A stretch of 64,000 nucleotides of DNA. Source: Sporosarcina koreensis. GTDB lineage: Bacteria; Bacillota; Bacilli; Bacillales_A; Planococcaceae. How positions within the stretch are numbered: the stretch's first letter is position 1; every line of letters begins with the position of its first letter. The position numbers and the translations under genes are program-made. The stretch is taken from NCBI RefSeq assembly GCF_001531445.1, contig NZ_LQYA01000007.1:32730-96729 (forward strand). The letters are read 5' to 3'. This document shows positions 7,832-17,421 of the stretch, piece after piece. Under the pieces are notes generated by a model. It was not told the origin of the DNA, ran no database searches, and saw nothing but the letters and a program-made list of their open reading frames with translations.

Positions 7832-9022
7832 GTGATGAATAAGGAAGCTTTGTTTCATAAGGTTGAGGAAATGTCACAAGAATTATTGGAGTTAGGTGAA
7901 TTTTTGCATGCGAATCCTGAATTGGGTAATGAAGAGTTTCAGGCAGTGGATCGCATTACAGGGATTTTAGAGCGTGTTGGCTTTTTGGTTGAGAAAGGTT
8001 TGGCTGGCTTGGATACGGCTTTCCGTGCTACATACAAGGTTGGATCTGGAGGACCTGTGTTAGGCCTGTTATGCGAATATGATGCGCTAAAGGATTTGGG
8101 TCATGGCTGCGGTCATAACTTACAGTCTCCATCTGTACTAGGGGCAGCAATAGCTTTGTCCCAATTAGAAGATCTGCCACCTTGTACAATTGAAGTGTTA
8201 GGAACACCAGCTGAAGAAACAACAAGTGGAAAGATCCCTATGGCTCAGCAAGGATACTTTGATCACTTGGATATTGCGTTGATGATGCATGGGGGAGATC
8301 GGACGACTGTGGATGGACGCTCCCTAGCCGTTGATAATTTTGAATTTGTATTTGAAGGCAAGGCTTCCCACGCTGCTGTAGCTCCTGAAAAAGGGGTCAG
8401 TGCTTTGGATGGCGTTCTAATGACCTTTAATGGGATGGAGTATTTGCGGGAGCATGTACGTTCAGATGTTCGAATCCATGGCATCATTACAGACGGCGGA
8501 ATAGCGGCGAATATCGTGCCAGAGAGGGCTGCTGCAAGGTTCTCAATTCGCGCTATCAATCGTCCATACTTGGATACAGTAGTGGAACGGGCATTGAATG
8601 TTGCCAGGGGTGCTGCACTAGCTACAGGAACGAAGGTTCATATCCATCCGAAGAAATCGTTGGAGAGTAAGTTGAACGTTCAAGCGTTGAATGATGTACT
8701 TTTAGAGAATGCCAAATTGGTGGGAGCGAAAAATATTACACCGCCTCGCGAGCAAACAGGGTCCACGGATTTTAGTATCGTTACACATAGGGTTCCAGGT
8801 GCTTGCATCCGCGTTGCGTTTGTTCCGCAAGGCACGCCGAATCATACAAAAGAATGGGTAGCGGCTTCTAATAGCAAAGATGGGAACGAAGCGATCATTA
8901 CAGCGGCCAAGACAATGGGAGCCACTTGCGTAGACGTACTTTCGTCTCCGGAGTTGCTGAACGCTATTAAGGCACAATTTATTGCAGAAAAAGAGATACA
9001 AGAAAACTTGGTTTTACAATAA
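7832..9022 (+). CDS. M20-family amidohydrolase/peptidase
   Basis: A 396-residue member of the M20D group (aminoacylases, AbgA/AbgB-like p-aminobenzoyl-glutamate hydrolases, HmrA). Metal-site blocks are GHGCGHNLQ near residue 95 and PAEETTSGKIPM; a later conserved segment is MMHGGDRTTVDG, and the lid domain is about 185-300. These enzymes hydrolyse amide bonds of N-acyl or aryl amino acids and small peptides. It starts at GTG 7832 or ATG 7835, both behind GCAGGAG. It is the first gene of an operon with a complete peptide-type ABC importer, so it probably cleaves the imported substrate. No signal peptide, so cytoplasmic. Confidence 0.88.
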   Translation: MMNKEALFHKVEEMSQELLELGEFLHANPELGNEEFQAVDRITGILERVGFLVEKGLAGLDTAFRATYKVGSGGPVLGLLCEYDALKDLGHGCGHNLQSPSVLGAAIALSQLEDLPPCTIEVLGTPAEETTSGKIPMAQQGYFDHLDIALMMHGGDRTTVDGRSLAVDNFEFVFEGKASHAAVAPEKGVSALDGVLMTFNGMEYLREHVRSDVRIHGIITDGGIAANIVPERAAARFSIRAINRPYLDTVVERALNVARGAALATGTKVHIHPKKSLESKLNVQALNDVLLENAKLVGAKNITPPREQTGSTDFSIVTHRVPGACIRVAFVPQGTPNHTKEWVAASNSKDGNEAIITAAKTMGATCVDVLSSPELLNAIKAQFIAEKEIQENLVLQ

Positions 9023-9036
9023 GAGGGGGAAGAATT

Positions 9037-10590
9037 ATGGCCAAGAAGATTTTATATTTGATGATGGCGGCTTTAATGGTAGTGCTATCTGCGTGTACGA
9101 CGACGAGCAAGCCTTCCAATCAAAGCAATGATTCAGCATTAGGCGGTAAAGATACGAGTACATTAACGATTTCATTAGGACCAGATATGTTGACTTGGGA
9201 TATTCATAACCATACGACTACGGCTACAGAGACCATTCACGTTAACGTATTTGACTATCTGTTAATGAGAGACACTGAGGGTGAAATTAAACCGCATCTT
9301 GCAAAAGAGTGGAAGCAAGTGGATGACACGACGTATGAATTTACATTGACTGAAGGCGTTAAATTCCACAACGGAGATGATCTGACAGCGGAAGATGTTA
9401 AATTCACGTTAGAGCGCGTTGCGAATGACAATACATTAAAAAGCCACGGTGATTTCGACACGATTAAAGAGGTAAAAGTGCTCGATCCGCTAACTTTCCA
9501 AATCATCACATATGAGCCGGATCCGATGCTGATCAGTCGTATTTCCCGACAAGCGTCAGGTATCCTTCCGAAAAATTATATTGAAGAAAAAGGGATGGAT
9601 GAATTTCTGAAGTCGCCGATTGGTTCAGGTCCATATAAATTTAAAGAGTGGAAAAAGGACAACCAAATCACTTTAGTGAAAAACGATGACTATTTTGGGA
9701 AGAAAGGCGAATGGGATGAAGTTGTATTTAGAGCTATCCCGGAGGATTCGACACGTGTAGCTGAACTATTGACAGATAGTGTCAATATTATTGCCAATGT
9801 TCCGCCAAGTGATTGGAAACGGATCAATGACTCTGAAAATAGTCAAATAGCTAACGGACCGTCCAACCGTACGTATATGCTTTTCCTTCGTACACAAGAA
9901 GGCTGGCCGACGTCAGACGTGAAGGTGCGTCAAGCGATCGACTATGCAATTGACGACAAAGCGTTAGTCGAAAGTTTATTAGACGGCGGAGGAACACCGA
10001 CTTTGACGAGGGTGAATCCTGGTAATATCGGCTTTGAAGAAAGCTTGTATGATAAATACAATTATGATGTTGATAAAGCGAAAAAATTGTTGGAAGAAGC
10101 GGGATATAAGGATGGCTTGACAATTGAGTTGGCCGGTCCAACAGGTAGATATATTAAAGACCGTGAAGTCATGCAATTGATCGCAGGAATGCTTGAAGAA
10201 GCAGGCATTCATACAGAAATGAATTTGTTGCAATGGAGCAGCTTTACGGAGCTAAGAGATCAGGAGAAATTCAAAGAAGGTTACTTGATAGCACTTGGAT
10301 CTTCCTTCTTTGATGCTGGCCAGGCATTAGATTACTACGGTACTGAACGTTCTTCCTCCATTAACGGATATAGCAATAAGGAAATTGATGAGTTGTTGCA
10401 GGAGGCCAATACATCATTAGATCCAGCGGTGAGAACGGCAAAGTACCAGGAAGTGCAGAAGATTGCCAGTGTTGAAATGCCAATCATTCCATTATTCCAG
10501 ATTGACCAGTTCTTCGGTGTAACCGATGGAATTGAATACGCTCCCCGGTTAGATGAGTTAATCTATATTCCGGATGTTCATAAAAAATAA
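9037..10590 (+). CDS. Peptide/nickel-type ABC transporter substrate-binding lipoprotein (SBP family 5)
   Basis: A 517-residue extracytoplasmic binding protein. The signal peptide ends in the lipobox LSAC with the lipid-carrying cysteine at residue 20. Normal SBP_5 order is seen: EIKPHLAKEWKQVDDTTYEF near residue 90, GDDLTAEDVKFTLERV near 115, GSGPYKFKEW near 200, VRQAIDYAIDDKAL near 298, and a C-terminal lobe ending PIIPLFQIDQF. The ligand is likely a short peptide or an N-acylated or aryl amino acid, given the amidohydrolase next door. It sits 14 bases after that gene. Confidence 0.93.
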   Translation: MAKKILYLMMAALMVVLSACTTTSKPSNQSNDSALGGKDTSTLTISLGPDMLTWDIHNHTTTATETIHVNVFDYLLMRDTEGEIKPHLAKEWKQVDDTTYEFTLTEGVKFHNGDDLTAEDVKFTLERVANDNTLKSHGDFDTIKEVKVLDPLTFQIITYEPDPMLISRISRQASGILPKNYIEEKGMDEFLKSPIGSGPYKFKEWKKDNQITLVKNDDYFGKKGEWDEVVFRAIPEDSTRVAELLTDSVNIIANVPPSDWKRINDSENSQIANGPSNRTYMLFLRTQEGWPTSDVKVRQAIDYAIDDKALVESLLDGGGTPTLTRVNPGNIGFEESLYDKYNYDVDKAKKLLEEAGYKDGLTIELAGPTGRYIKDREVMQLIAGMLEEAGIHTEMNLLQWSSFTELRDQEKFKEGYLIALGSSFFDAGQALDYYGTERSSSINGYSNKEIDELLQEANTSLDPAVRTAKYQEVQKIASVEMPIIPLFQIDQFFGVTDGIEYAPRLDELIYIPDVHKK

Positions 10591-10604
10591 GGGATGAGGA
10601 GAAA

Positions 10605-10637
10605 CGGCAGTGGACTGCTTTGTAGCAGACTCTGCCG
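10605..10637 (+). promoter_or_regulatory. Intergenic mRNA hairpin between binding-protein and permease genes
   Basis: CGGCAG pairs with CTGCCG and inside it CTGCT pairs with AGCAG around a TTGT loop, with a small internal loop. No U-run follows. Hairpins in this position commonly protect the upstream mRNA from 3' exonucleases so that the binding protein is made in excess over the permeases. Confidence 0.6.
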
Positions 10638-10659
10638 CCTTCTACAAGGGAGGATTACT

Positions 10660-11577
10660 ATGTGGAGATACTTTATTAGTCGGTTTTTGCAGATTCCAAT
10701 TGTACTTCTTATCATTTCCCTTATGATCTTCGTTCTCGTTTATGTAGCCGGAGATCCAGTGGCCATGATGCTGCCTGCAGAAGCGACACAACAAGAGATC
10801 CAGAATTTACGGATTGCTTTAGGGTTTGACCAACCATTTTACATACAATTTTGGAACTACATCGTCGACTTGGTACAAGGTGATTTTGGAGAGTCCTATA
10901 AATATGGAGTTTCCGCTTTAGGTTTAGTATTGGAAAGACTGCCTGCTACATTGGAATTGGCTACGGCTTCTATGATTATGGCAATCATTATTGCGGTGCC
11001 GCTTGGAATTATTTCAGCTATTAGACCGAATGGCATTATTGATTTGTTCGCGACAGGTTTATCTGCACTTGGAAAAGCGATCCCGAACTTCTGGCTCGGT
11101 ATAATGCTGATTTTAGTTTTTGCAGTTAACTTAAAGCTGATGCCAGTTTCCGGAACGGGAAGCTGGAAACATCTTATTTTGCCTGCGATTACATTGGGGA
11201 CTGCTGTTTCAGCTGAGATTACTAGACTTGTTCGGTCCAATATGTTGGAAATACTTCAGCAAGATTATATTCGGACGGCAAGAAGCAAAGGGCAGAAAAA
11301 AAGTATCATTATCTTCCGTCATGCATTCCGAAATTCTCTGGTGCCTGTAATAACAATTACAATCTTACAAATGGCGAGTTTAGTAGGCGGTTCCTTGATC
11401 ACGGAAATGATTTTCTCTTGGCCGGGTCTTGGACAATTGATCATACAGGCAGTCTACGATAAGGATTTGCCCATTATACAAGCGGCTGTATTTGTAACCG
11501 CCGTCATGATTCTGTTGATGAATCTAGCGACGGATGTCCTCTATCGTTTCTTAGATCCGCGAATCAAATATAGCTAA
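10660..11577 (+). CDS. DppB/OppB-type ABC permease
   Basis: The start is ATG 10660, six bases after AAGGGAGG; the frame to 10594 runs through the hairpin. The 305-residue product has the six-helix DppB form: N-terminal MWRYFISRFLQIPIVLLIIS, the periplasmic segment with ALGFDQPFYIQFWNY and GDFGESYKYG, the EAA loop for ATPase contact around YIRTARSKGQKKSIIIFRHAFRNSLVP (residues about 205-230), and the C-terminal DPRIKYS. It forms the channel with the next permease. Confidence 0.93.
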   Translation: MWRYFISRFLQIPIVLLIISLMIFVLVYVAGDPVAMMLPAEATQQEIQNLRIALGFDQPFYIQFWNYIVDLVQGDFGESYKYGVSALGLVLERLPATLELATASMIMAIIIAVPLGIISAIRPNGIIDLFATGLSALGKAIPNFWLGIMLILVFAVNLKLMPVSGTGSWKHLILPAITLGTAVSAEITRLVRSNMLEILQQDYIRTARSKGQKKSIIIFRHAFRNSLVPVITITILQMASLVGGSLITEMIFSWPGLGQLIIQAVYDKDLPIIQAAVFVTAVMILLMNLATDVLYRFLDPRIKYS

Positions 11578-11593
11578 GAAAGGATTTGACTAT

Positions 11594-12529
11594 ATGAAAT
11601 CAAGCAGCCATGCTGAGGTCGCTGCACTTCCTGTAGATAAGAATGATAGAAGTATAAAAACGAAAAATAAATTCAAAATCTTTCTTACAAAGCTCTCAAG
11701 AAGCAAGACAGGTTCCGTTGGCTTAGTAATTGTTTTAGCGTTATGTGTAATGGCTGTATTTGCGCCCTGGATCGCACCCTACAATCCAGGGAAAATAGAT
11801 ACAACAAATATGTTAGTGCCTCCATTTTGGTCGGATGGAGGGAGCGTGGCCCATATTTTAGGGACCGATAATTTGGGGCGGGATATATTAAGCCGTATTA
11901 TTTACGGTTCACGTATATCATTAATTGTCGGAATACTGTCTGTGCTTGTTGCCGGGGCAATTGGCGTTGTTTTTGGTTTGATTTCAGGGTATTACGGTGG
12001 ATTGGTTGATAATATGATCATGCGTCTTGTCGATGCGTTTTTATCCGTCCCGACGATTCTCTTCTGTATCGTGTTTCTGACAGTTCTTGACCCAGGAATC
12101 CCGACATTAATTATTGTTATCGGTGTGACAAGCTGGGTGCTATATGCGAGGATGATCCGAGGCGAAACACTAAGTCTGAGGGAACGAGAGTATGTGAAGG
12201 CAGCAAGAACAATGGGCGTGTCCGATTTCCAAATTATGAAACGTCACATCCTTCCCAATGTCACCTCTTCGATTATTGTTATTTCCACCTTAAGTGTGGC
12301 AAGCACGATCATTACCGAATCATCCCTAAGCTTTTTAGGTTTAGGAATCCAGCCGCCTATTGTTTCGTGGGGAATCATGTTAAGCGAAGGTAAGGAATAC
12401 GTGGCTACTAGCTGGTGGTTGGCTACGTTTCCTGGAGTTGCCATTACAGTTACCGTTTTAGGAATCATTTTCTTCGGAGAATGGTTGCGCGATTTGCTTG
12501 ATCCGCGTTCTCAAGGAACCAATTCGTAA
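11594..12529 (+). CDS. DppC/OppC-type ABC permease
   Basis: A 311-residue permease with an N-terminal soluble tail of about 40 residues, then LSRSKTGSVGLVIVLALCVM, the hallmark LGTDNLGRDILSRIIYGSRISL near residue 95, the EAA loop EYVKAARTMGVSDFQIMKRHILPN near 200, and SLSFLGLGIQPPIVSWG near 250. It pairs with the preceding permease. AAAGGA lies nine bases before the ATG. Seventeen bases separate it from each neighbour, so it is clearly in the operon. Confidence 0.93.
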   Translation: MKSSSHAEVAALPVDKNDRSIKTKNKFKIFLTKLSRSKTGSVGLVIVLALCVMAVFAPWIAPYNPGKIDTTNMLVPPFWSDGGSVAHILGTDNLGRDILSRIIYGSRISLIVGILSVLVAGAIGVVFGLISGYYGGLVDNMIMRLVDAFLSVPTILFCIVFLTVLDPGIPTLIIVIGVTSWVLYARMIRGETLSLREREYVKAARTMGVSDFQIMKRHILPNVTSSIIVISTLSVASTIITESSLSFLGLGIQPPIVSWGIMLSEGKEYVATSWWLATFPGVAITVTVLGIIFFGEWLRDLLDPRSQGTNS

Positions 12530-12546
12530 CGAGAGGAGGCTTCTGT

Positions 12547-13527
12547 ATGTCGACATTATTAGAAGTAAATGATTTGAAAACCTATTTTTATACGACTAGC
12601 GGAATTGTTCCGTCCGTTGATGGAGTCTCATTCTCCCTGGAATCAGGGCAAACGACAGCGTTAGTTGGAGAATCCGGCTGCGGAAAAAGTGTTACATCAT
12701 TTTCTATTATGCAACTGGTAAACGCTCCAGGGAAAATTGTCGGTGGAGAAATCCTTTTTAAAGGCAAGGACTTGACAGAGTTAAGTGATCGGGAGATGCG
12801 AAAAATTAGAGGCAATGAGATATCCATGATTTTTCAGGAGCCACTTACATCTTTAAACCCCATATTGAAAATCGGGGACCAATTAGACGAAATCCTTTTG
12901 TTGCATCAAACTCTATCAAAAAAAGAAGCGAAAAATAAGAGCGTTGAAATGCTTAAAAAAGTAGGGATTCCACGCGCTGAGCACGTGTATGACATGCATC
13001 CGCATGAACTGAGTGGCGGAATGAGACAGCGGGTTATGATTGCTATGGCATTGTCGTGCAATCCGAGTTTACTGATTGCAGATGAACCAACTACGGCGTT
13101 GGACGTTACAATACAAGCTCAAATTTTAAGGTTGATGAAGAATCTGAAAAAAGAATTCGAGACTTCCATTTTATTAATAACCCATGACTTGGGAGTTGTT
13201 GCAGAGCTGGCAGATAAGGTCATCGTGATGTATGCAGGACAGGTTGTGGAAGAAGCGGATGTCATGTCTTTATACGCTGAACCAAAGCATCCATATACAC
13301 AGGGATTAATTCAAAGCACCCCTAAAATTGACTCGGAAGTGGATACGTTAAATTCCATTCAAGGAAACGTCCCGACCCCAAGCAATAAACCGTCCGGCTG
13401 CTACTTTCATCCGAGATGCCCATTCGCGATGGACATATGCAAAAGCCAAATGCCGGAGTTAAAGACGAATGAACAGAATGGCAATAAAGTAAGGTGTTGG
13501 CTACATGAAAGCCATCAGGAAGGGTGA
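12547..13527 (+). CDS. DppD/OppD-type ABC ATPase
   Basis: A 326-residue nucleotide-binding subunit: Walker A GESGCGKSVTSF near residue 41, signature LSGGMRQRVMIAMAL near 155, Walker B LLIADEPTTALD, and the switch histidine in LLITHDLGVVAE. The C-terminal oligopeptide-transporter domain has the cysteine cluster CYFHPRCPFAMDIC, typical of iron-sulfur-type tails in this family. It forms a heterodimer with the next gene's product. AGGAGG precedes the ATG. Confidence 0.94.
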   Translation: MSTLLEVNDLKTYFYTTSGIVPSVDGVSFSLESGQTTALVGESGCGKSVTSFSIMQLVNAPGKIVGGEILFKGKDLTELSDREMRKIRGNEISMIFQEPLTSLNPILKIGDQLDEILLLHQTLSKKEAKNKSVEMLKKVGIPRAEHVYDMHPHELSGGMRQRVMIAMALSCNPSLLIADEPTTALDVTIQAQILRLMKNLKKEFETSILLITHDLGVVAELADKVIVMYAGQVVEEADVMSLYAEPKHPYTQGLIQSTPKIDSEVDTLNSIQGNVPTPSNKPSGCYFHPRCPFAMDICKSQMPELKTNEQNGNKVRCWLHESHQEG

Positions 13528-13533
13528 GTGGTG

Positions 13534-14541
13534 ATGGTTAATAGTGTACCGGTTCAAACGGAAGAAATCCTTACTGTAAAGAACTTGAAAAAGCACTTTC
13601 CTGTAAACCTACAGCTCTTTAAAAAGGAAAAAGAATACTTAAAAGCGGTTGATGGTGTCGATTTAACTGTATACAAAGGGGAGACAGTAGGGATAGTTGG
13701 TGAGTCGGGCTGTGGAAAGTCTACATTAGGAAATTTAATCATGGGACTGCTGCAGCCGACTGAGGGAGAAGTTTACTTTAATGGAGTAGAAATTTCGAAT
13801 ATGAAAGAGCGGGAACTGAAGAAATATCGGGTAGACTATCAAATGATTTTCCAAGATCCTTTTTCCTCTTTAAATCCTAGAATGCGTGTTTTTGATTTAA
13901 TAGCGGAGCCATTACTTACACACCGGAAACTCACTAAGAAAGAATTAGAGGATGAGGTGCACCGATTGATGATTGATGTCGGGCTTGACCCTTCCTATAC
14001 GCATCGTTATCCACATGAGTTCAGTGGAGGACAACGACAACGTATCGGGATTGCACGTGCTCTTGCATTAAAACCAAAACTCATTATTTGTGATGAGCCA
14101 GTTTCAGCATTGGATGTATCCATCCAGGCGCAAATATTAAATTTACTGGATGAGCTACAGAAGAAATATGATTTAACGTATATCTTCATCTCTCATGGTT
14201 TGCCTGCTTTACGCCATATTAGCGACCGGATTGGCGTCATGTATTTAGGAAATATGGTGGAGTTGGCAACGAAGGAAGCGCTCTTTAAAAAGCCAATGCA
14301 TCCGTATACCAATGGATTACTAGCATCGTTGCCTATTTCCGATCCGCGTTTGCGAAGGGCGGATAAGGATGAAGTAATCCTGGAAGGGGATATGCCAAGC
14401 CCTGTAAATCCTCCTAGCGGCTGCAAATTCCACACTCGTTGTCCGTTCGCACAAGAGAAATGTAAATTGGTCGTTCCTGAGTTTGAAGAGAAAGAAGAAG
14501 GTCGCTTTGTTGCGTGCCATTTCCCGCTGCATCAGGACTGA
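13534..14541 (+). CDS. DppF/OppF-type ABC ATPase
   Basis: The best start is ATG 13534, nine bases after AGGAAGGG; GTG codons at 13528 and 13531 are alternatives. About 335 residues: Walker A GESGCGKSTLGNLIMGL, signature FSGGQRQRIGIARAL, Walker B IICDEPVSALD, and an H-loop IFISHGLPALRHISDR, where the usual HDL is HGL. The C-terminal cluster is CKFHTRCPFAQEKC. Partner of DppD. It is the last gene of the operon and overlaps the convergent LysR gene by 10 bases at its 3' end. Confidence 0.93.
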   Translation: MVNSVPVQTEEILTVKNLKKHFPVNLQLFKKEKEYLKAVDGVDLTVYKGETVGIVGESGCGKSTLGNLIMGLLQPTEGEVYFNGVEISNMKERELKKYRVDYQMIFQDPFSSLNPRMRVFDLIAEPLLTHRKLTKKELEDEVHRLMIDVGLDPSYTHRYPHEFSGGQRQRIGIARALALKPKLIICDEPVSALDVSIQAQILNLLDELQKKYDLTYIFISHGLPALRHISDRIGVMYLGNMVELATKEALFKKPMHPYTNGLLASLPISDPRLRRADKDEVILEGDMPSPVNPPSGCKFHTRCPFAQEKCKLVVPEFEEKEEGRFVACHFPLHQD

Positions 14542-15434
14542 TTTTCATTAAGTTGCTCTTGGATGAAGTTGATGAATTGGCTGACTGTCAAAAGTTCTAC
14601 ATTCGATTTCCTGTAGAAGAGCCATGTTTTACGATTTAGAGGCTTTCCTTTATCATTAATGAGATCATGTGTGAAAAAAGAATCCCTCTCGGTCAAACAG
14701 GATTTTGGGATGATTGAGTAACCCAGGTTTTTATTCACCATCTCTTTACAGGTCTCGACCTTATCCAGTTCCATGCGCACTAAAGGAGGAGCGGAAAAGC
14801 GGTCTTGCCACCAGTTTTCAATCATTTGTGCAAGAGGGTTCGTAGCTTTCTCCCCAGGGCCTTTCTTTTTATTGGGCTGGTACGAAATGAGAGGCAGAAA
14901 AGGAATGTCCTCTAGAATGATTGGGGTTTTGGCAATGATCGTTAACGGATCTTCTGCCAATAATATTTTTTCGTCAAACCAATTGTAGTTCCCAGTGATA
15001 ATTCCAATTTGAATTTCATTTTTATTCAGCAACTGGATAATTTCAGAACTCCATCCGGTCGTTACATTGACTTGTATGGAGTGAGAGTGGTCTACAAACT
15101 GCTTAATGAGAGTTGGCAATTTATATAATGCAAAGTTACTTGAGACGCCAATGCGGATTGTTCCGGTTGCGTCTTTTTTTAATGTCTTCAAGTTTTCTTC
15201 TAATTTATCCAAATCGAGAAGCATTTTTTTAGCGAAATCAACTAAGTATTCCCCTTCCGGAGTGAAAAATAATTTATTCCCTTCCCGAGTGTACAGTTTG
15301 ATCTGATGTTCTTCCTCCAGCTTTTGCAAGCGATAAGTGATGGCTGGTTGGGATGTAAATAATTTTTCAGCGGCTTTCGTGAGATTTTTTTCTTCATATA
15401 CAGAAATAAGCATCAGACAATCTTGCTTTTGCAT
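14532..15434 (-). CDS. LysR-family transcriptional regulator
   Basis: A 300-residue LysR protein. The winged helix is at residues 5-65 (LISVYEEKNLTKAAEKLFTSQPAITYRLQKLEEE), followed by the linker helix and a PBP-type effector domain from about 92 (TIRIGVSSNFALYKLPTLI). GAGGAGG lies seven bases before the ATG. It is convergent with the amidohydrolase-transporter operon, with overlapping 3' ends; it may control that operon, though LysR regulators more often sit divergent to their targets. Confidence 0.92.
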   Translation of the reverse strand: MQKQDCLMLISVYEEKNLTKAAEKLFTSQPAITYRLQKLEEEHQIKLYTREGNKLFFTPEGEYLVDFAKKMLLDLDKLEENLKTLKKDATGTIRIGVSSNFALYKLPTLIKQFVDHSHSIQVNVTTGWSSEIIQLLNKNEIQIGIITGNYNWFDEKILLAEDPLTIIAKTPIILEDIPFLPLISYQPNKKKGPGEKATNPLAQMIENWWQDRFSAPPLVRMELDKVETCKEMVNKNLGYSIIPKSCLTERDSFFTHDLINDKGKPLNRKTWLFYRKSNVELLTVSQFINFIQEQLNENQS

Positions 15435-15726
15435 GAGTGACCTCCTCTATTTTGACGGTTAACGGCTTAGATTACGTTCGTAAAATATGATAAGCACAGT
15501 AACCCGATGGTATCATTTGTTATTTTCAGTAAGTTATCCACTTAATCTATTGTCTCTTGAATCATGAAAAAAATAAATAGAAAAGATTTCAGGTGATTGT
15601 GGATTGGGAGGTTACTCAGATTTGCCCATAAAGGACATTTACTTATAAATAGAAATCGACACTCCTAAAAGGACAGGTGCGTAACCCGGTGAAAACTCAT
15701 TCATCTTTGGAGAGTTCATTAAACGA
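15435..15726. other. Intergenic region upstream of the LysR gene
   Basis: This stretch holds the LysR promoter and separates two minus-strand units. I see no gene, and no repeated or strongly palindromic segment beyond the terminator that follows at 15727. Confidence 0.4.
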
Positions 15727-15782
15727 TAAAAAGAGACCTTTCGAAGTGTTTGCCTTTTAAAAACAACACTTGAAATGTCTCT
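15727..15782 (-). terminator. Terminator of the cupin-Rid-AtoE-GntR-FAH operon
   Basis: An approximately 18-bp imperfect stem (AGAGAC...AAGTGTT with AACACTT...GTCTCT) is followed on the minus strand by five T. It lies about 50 bases past the stop codon of the last operon gene. Confidence 0.85.
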
Positions 15783-15830
15783 CTATTACTATACTTCATA
15801 ATGAAAATGCTCCTTGTCACGGGGGGCCAG

Positions 15831-16697
15831 TCAACAAATTAGATTTCTGATTTCACCGAGTTCAGAAATAGTTACAACGACTATATCATTTTTCTTTAAA
15901 AATAATGGAGGAGTTCTCTTTGAACCTATTCCGCTTGGAGTCCCTGTCAAAATGATATCACCAGGTAATAGGGTCATCCCACACGATAGCTCCGAAATAA
16001 TTTGTTCAATGGAAAAATTCATTAACCCCGTATTGCTAGATTGAACAATTGTATTGTTTACTGTACATGTAATTGATAAATTATGTGGATTGGATATCTC
16101 GTTTTTTGAAAGAATATATGGCCCGACAGGACAAGATTTATCCATGCTTTTTCCTTTAAACCATTGTCCTCCATGATCAAATTGAACGTCTCTTGCAGTG
16201 ATATCGTTCGCACACATATAGCCAAAAACGTATTCTAATGCATTTTCCGGCTTTATATTGATACCTTCTTTTCCGATAACTACAGCTAATTCTGCTTCAT
16301 AATCTAATTTACTTGTAAATGATGCTATGGTTGGAATGTCTTCGTAAGGTCCAGCGATAGTATTAGTTCCTTTTGTGAAGAAAGTTGGCTTTTTTGGTAA
16401 ATCAATATCTTTGTTATGGCGTTCTTCGAAATGTTCTAGGTAGTTCCAGCCCACACAGAAGATATTGCGTATAGGTTTAGTAATCGGAGCTGTTAGGCTG
16501 ACATCCGATAGATGGATGAAATCCTTATTTTTCTCGAGATAAGATTGGATAATATCAATGCTGTCAGGCGTGTTTATGATAGCTAAAATATCGGGAAAGA
16601 TAGGTGATAAATCATAAACATTTTGTTTATCATCTAAAATTCCTACTTTTATATTGCGAATATCGTCTTGTTTGTGAAAAAAAGATATATATTTCAA
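15831..16697 (-). CDS. Fumarylacetoacetate hydrolase (FAH) family protein
   Basis: A 288-residue FAH-fold enzyme starting at a TTG behind GAGGGAGATG. The metal site is visible as KLDYEAELAVVIGKEG (two glutamates) and ANDITARDVQFDHG (aspartate); the closing motifs are LLPGDIILTGTPSGIG and GEIRNLI. Family members cleave or decarboxylate acylpyruvates and hydroxy-muconate-type diacids, or hydrate 2-oxopentenoates, with Mg2+ or Mn2+. It overlaps nothing but starts two bases after the GntR stop, so they are translationally linked. Last gene of a five-gene operon; probably the final step of the degradation of the substrate imported by the AtoE-type transporter. Confidence 0.88.
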   Translation of the reverse strand: MKYISFFHKQDDIRNIKVGILDDKQNVYDLSPIFPDILAIINTPDSIDIIQSYLEKNKDFIHLSDVSLTAPITKPIRNIFCVGWNYLEHFEERHNKDIDLPKKPTFFTKGTNTIAGPYEDIPTIASFTSKLDYEAELAVVIGKEGINIKPENALEYVFGYMCANDITARDVQFDHGGQWFKGKSMDKSCPVGPYILSKNEISNPHNLSITCTVNNTIVQSSNTGLMNFSIEQIISELSCGMTLLPGDIILTGTPSGIGSKRTPPLFLKKNDIVVVTISELGEIRNLIC

Positions 16698-16699
16698 AT

Positions 16700-17377
16700 T
16701 TACATCTCCCTCAAACTTGTTAGTTGATCGAATGACTTTTTGGAAATCTTTTTAATCTCTGAACCTACACGTTCCATATGTTTTAGCATCTTTTCCTGAG
16801 CACTTGTACTATTTTTCTCTTTTAGCAATTTCAAAATAGCATAATGCTCTTCAATAGATTGTTGTATATACGTATCGTTCTTTTCAAACACAGAATCATA
16901 ACGGTTCGCATTTTTCCATAAATCTTCAATTAGCTGAACTAATATATCATTATGGCTCTTGTTGTATATAGTCATATGGAATTCATTGTTCAATTTATTG
17001 AAATTAGTGTAGTCATGTTCATTGTAAGCCTCATCTGCAGTTGACAAAATTTTCTCTAGTTTGTGTATGTCTTCATCTTTTAAATGATCTGTAGCTAAAG
17101 CGGTAGCATACCCTTCCAAAACCTTCCTGACATTAAAGATGTTTTCAATTTCATCTAGAGATAAATGACTTACGATAGCCCCGACATGTGGCTTAAATGC
17201 AATAAGCTTGTCGGATTCAAGTAGACTAAGTGCTTCTCGAACAGGAATATCACTACAATCATACTCTTTTGCAATTCGAGCAATCACAATTTTCTCTCCC
17301 GGTCTATAATGTCCATCGTAAATTTTTTCCTTAATCGACTGGTAAATCATTTCTTTTTTAGTTTGATAATGCTTCAA
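16700..17377 (-). CDS. GntR-family regulator with FCD domain (FadR subfamily)
   Basis: A 225-residue regulator beginning at TTG 17377, eight bases after AAGGAG. The winged helix is at residues 8-75 (GEKIVIARIAKEYDCSDIPVREALSLLESDKLI), and the all-helical FCD effector domain follows from about 85, with metal-ligand candidates in NKLNNEFHMTIYN and SIEEHYAIL. FCD regulators bind small carboxylic acids and usually repress their own operon. It lies within the operon it probably controls; a likely operator is the palindrome at 19845-19864. Confidence 0.9.
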   Translation of the reverse strand: MKHYQTKKEMIYQSIKEKIYDGHYRPGEKIVIARIAKEYDCSDIPVREALSLLESDKLIAFKPHVGAIVSHLSLDEIENIFNVRKVLEGYATALATDHLKDEDIHKLEKILSTADEAYNEHDYTNFNKLNNEFHMTIYNKSHNDILVQLIEDLWKNANRYDSVFEKNDTYIQQSIEEHYAILKLLKEKNSTSAQEKMLKHMERVGSEIKKISKKSFDQLTSLREM

Positions 17378-17421
17378 GACATTCTCTCCTTAAATACATC
17401 CTATTAAATCATGTACATATT

